Origin: Arthrobacter sp. B6
GTDB taxonomy: Bacteria; Actinomycetota; Actinomycetes; Actinomycetales; Micrococcaceae
Direction: 5' to 3'
Assembly: GCF_001663775.1 (NCBI RefSeq)
Contig: NZ_KV467168.1
Span: 3,090,780-3,154,779 of the forward strand
Length of the DNA stretch: 64,000 nucleotides
The position numbers were made by a program, and so were the translations under genes. The notes beneath the pieces are model-generated. The model ran no database searches and was not told the origin of the DNA. It saw only the letters and a list, made by a program, of their open reading frames with translations. The number at the start of each line of letters is the position of its first letter. The first letter of the stretch is position 1. Shown here in pieces: positions 62,792-64,000 of this stretch.

Positions 62792-63964
62792 ATGTCAGTA
62801 GTTTCAGAAAGCAAAACCGCCGCCCCGACCGGAGCGGCAAGGACGCGCCCCGGAGCGCTGGCGGAATCCGGCAGCCCATCGGTCCGCCCGCCCGCCGCAG
62901 CGCACCTTACCGACGAACAGGTAGCCGAGCTGGGCCGCGAACTCGACGCCATCCGCGACGAGATCCTCGCAAAGCGCGGAGCCTCCGACGCCGCGTACAT
63001 CCGGCGCATGATCAAGATCCAGCGCGGGCTGGAGATCTCCGGCCGCGCGGCACTGATGGTCAGCAAAAACAAGGCGGCCTGGGTCACCGGCACCACGCTG
63101 CTGAGCCTGGCCAAAATCCTGGAAAACATGGAACTGGGCCACAACATCCTGCATGGCCAGTGGGACTGGATGCGGGACCCGGACATCCACTCCACCACGT
63201 GGGAATGGGACTTCGTCACCCCCTCGCGCTCCTGGCAGCACACCCACAACGACCTGCACCACCGCTGGACCAACGTGTTGGGCAAGGACAACGACGTCGG
63301 ATACAACCTCCTGCGCATGGACGAGAACCAGCCGTGGAAGCCAATCAACCTGGCCAACCCGCTGTTCAACGCCATCCTGGCGCCCATCTTCGAGTGGGGC
63401 ATCGCCATCTACGACCTCGAGCTGACCGAGTACAAGGAAGGCACGAAGTCCAAGGAAGCGCTGAACAAGGACCTCAAGGCCCTGGGCCGCAAGGTAATCA
63501 CCCAGTTCACCAAGGACTACGCTGCCACTCCCGCCGTCGCCATGCTCACCGGCTCCGGCAGGCAGGCCCTCTACGGCACCCTGGCGGCCAACGCCGTACG
63601 CAACGTCTGGGCGCACGCCGTCATCTTCTGCGGCCACTTCCCTGAAGGCACCGACACCTTCACCGAGGAAATGGTGGAAGGCGAAACGCGCGGCGACTGG
63701 TACGTCCGCCAGATGATCGGCTCTGCCAACATCTCCGGTTCCAAGTTCATGCACCTGATGACCGGCAACCTCTCGCACCAGATCGAGCACCACCTCTTCC
63801 CGGACCTGCCCTCCAACCGGTACGCGGAGGTGGCCCCGCGGGTCCGCGAGATCTGCCAGCGCTACGGCCTGAAGTACACCACCGGACCCCTGCTGAAGCA
63901 GGTGGGATCGTCCTGGGCGAAGGTCTTCAAGCTGGCCCTGCCGCCCAGGGCTGCCAGGGCCTGA
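62792..63964 (+). CDS. Membrane fatty-acid desaturase (DesA3-like)
   Basis: A 390-residue desaturase. The three His boxes are HNILH, HNDLHH (with HTHNDLHHRW) and HQIEHH (in NLSHQIEHHLFPDLP), which bind the diiron centre. An ATG preceded by GAGGAG starts MSVVSESKTA; the upstream frame to 62738 belongs to the preceding gene. By analogy to mycobacterial DesA3 it makes a delta-9 double bond in acyl-CoA or phospholipid chains, using the adjacent reductase. Likely important for membrane fluidity. Confidence 0.94.
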   Translation: MSVVSESKTAAPTGAARTRPGALAESGSPSVRPPAAAHLTDEQVAELGRELDAIRDEILAKRGASDAAYIRRMIKIQRGLEISGRAALMVSKNKAAWVTGTTLLSLAKILENMELGHNILHGQWDWMRDPDIHSTTWEWDFVTPSRSWQHTHNDLHHRWTNVLGKDNDVGYNLLRMDENQPWKPINLANPLFNAILAPIFEWGIAIYDLELTEYKEGTKSKEALNKDLKALGRKVITQFTKDYAATPAVAMLTGSGRQALYGTLAANAVRNVWAHAVIFCGHFPEGTDTFTEEMVEGETRGDWYVRQMIGSANISGSKFMHLMTGNLSHQIEHHLFPDLPSNRYAEVAPRVREICQRYGLKYTTGPLLKQVGSSWAKVFKLALPPRAARA

Positions 63965-64000
63965 TCCAGGCAGTATTTGCAGGAAACGGCGGAGGGGCCA

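Overview
The window is high-GC DNA from an actinobacterium of the Arthrobacter/Pseudarthrobacter kind (Micrococcaceae). Evidence: an 830-residue dimethylglycine oxidase whose His48, His225, Tyr259 and Asp552 fall at the numbers known for the Arthrobacter globiformis enzyme, a mycothiol-type formaldehyde dehydrogenase, IdeR-like and GlnR-like boxes, and frequent GTG/TTG starts. No rRNA, tRNA, CRISPR array, prophage or insertion sequence was recognised. The first and last genes suggest ordinary chromosome on both sides; only the first gene (EamA permease) is cut by the window edge.

Positions 1-1700: an EamA-type permease with an overlapping TetR regulator and a possible TetR operator, then a small hypothetical gene.

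Positions 1793-33877 form a continuous island for stepwise demethylation of a quaternary amine, most likely glycine betaine, and disposal of the one-carbon units. A BCCT transporter, Rieske ferredoxin, FAD reductase and Rieske oxygenase (with a Glu in place of the usual bridging Asp, as in quaternary-ammonium oxygenases) are flanked by an IclR regulator. Dimethylglycine oxidase and sarcosine oxidase SoxBDAG then give glycine; GlyA and SdaA carry glycine to serine and pyruvate. Methylene-THF is oxidised by FolD, FchA and PurU to formate, which a YdeP-type molybdenum formate dehydrogenase (with MoeA, FdhD and MoaE for its cofactor) would oxidise to CO2. FdhA handles free formaldehyde and catalase the H2O2 from the oxidases. 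FolE and a MetF-like protein sit in the formate dehydrogenase operon. Two paralogous GntR/FCD regulators and a repeated TGATATAT(C/T)-type site at four promoters suggest one regulon. FolD has Ile53 where the cyclohydrolase Lys should be, which fits the translationally coupled FchA cyclohydrolase.

Positions 33889-43648: a small hypothetical, a MOSC protein, an IdeR-boxed pair (penicillin-acylase-family hydrolase plus siderophore-type GNAT), an MpaB-like oxygenase, a PhoD-like phosphatase, a mycothiol formaldehyde dehydrogenase with its metallo-beta-lactamase partner, and a NYN-LOTUS putative nuclease behind a 66-bp inverted repeat.

Positions 43852-45067: a cassette of four small genes, two of them tandem duplicates with a conserved leader hairpin, plus a short winged-helix protein and a 54-residue peptide. 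Positions 45228-64000: aspartase with a FadR-type regulator, ArsR/SRPBCC pair, DUF1992, PadR with a 34-bp dyad operator, GNAT, GH13 amylase, bifunctional PBP, ammonium transporter with a GlnR-like box, nitrilase-family hydrolase, DUF3592, two DUF202 proteins, L-2-hydroxyglutarate oxidase, YnfA, an LLM flavoprotein, a small acidic protein, and a ferredoxin reductase/fatty-acid desaturase pair. Several intergenic hairpins belong to one repeated GACGACGGCGGG family.
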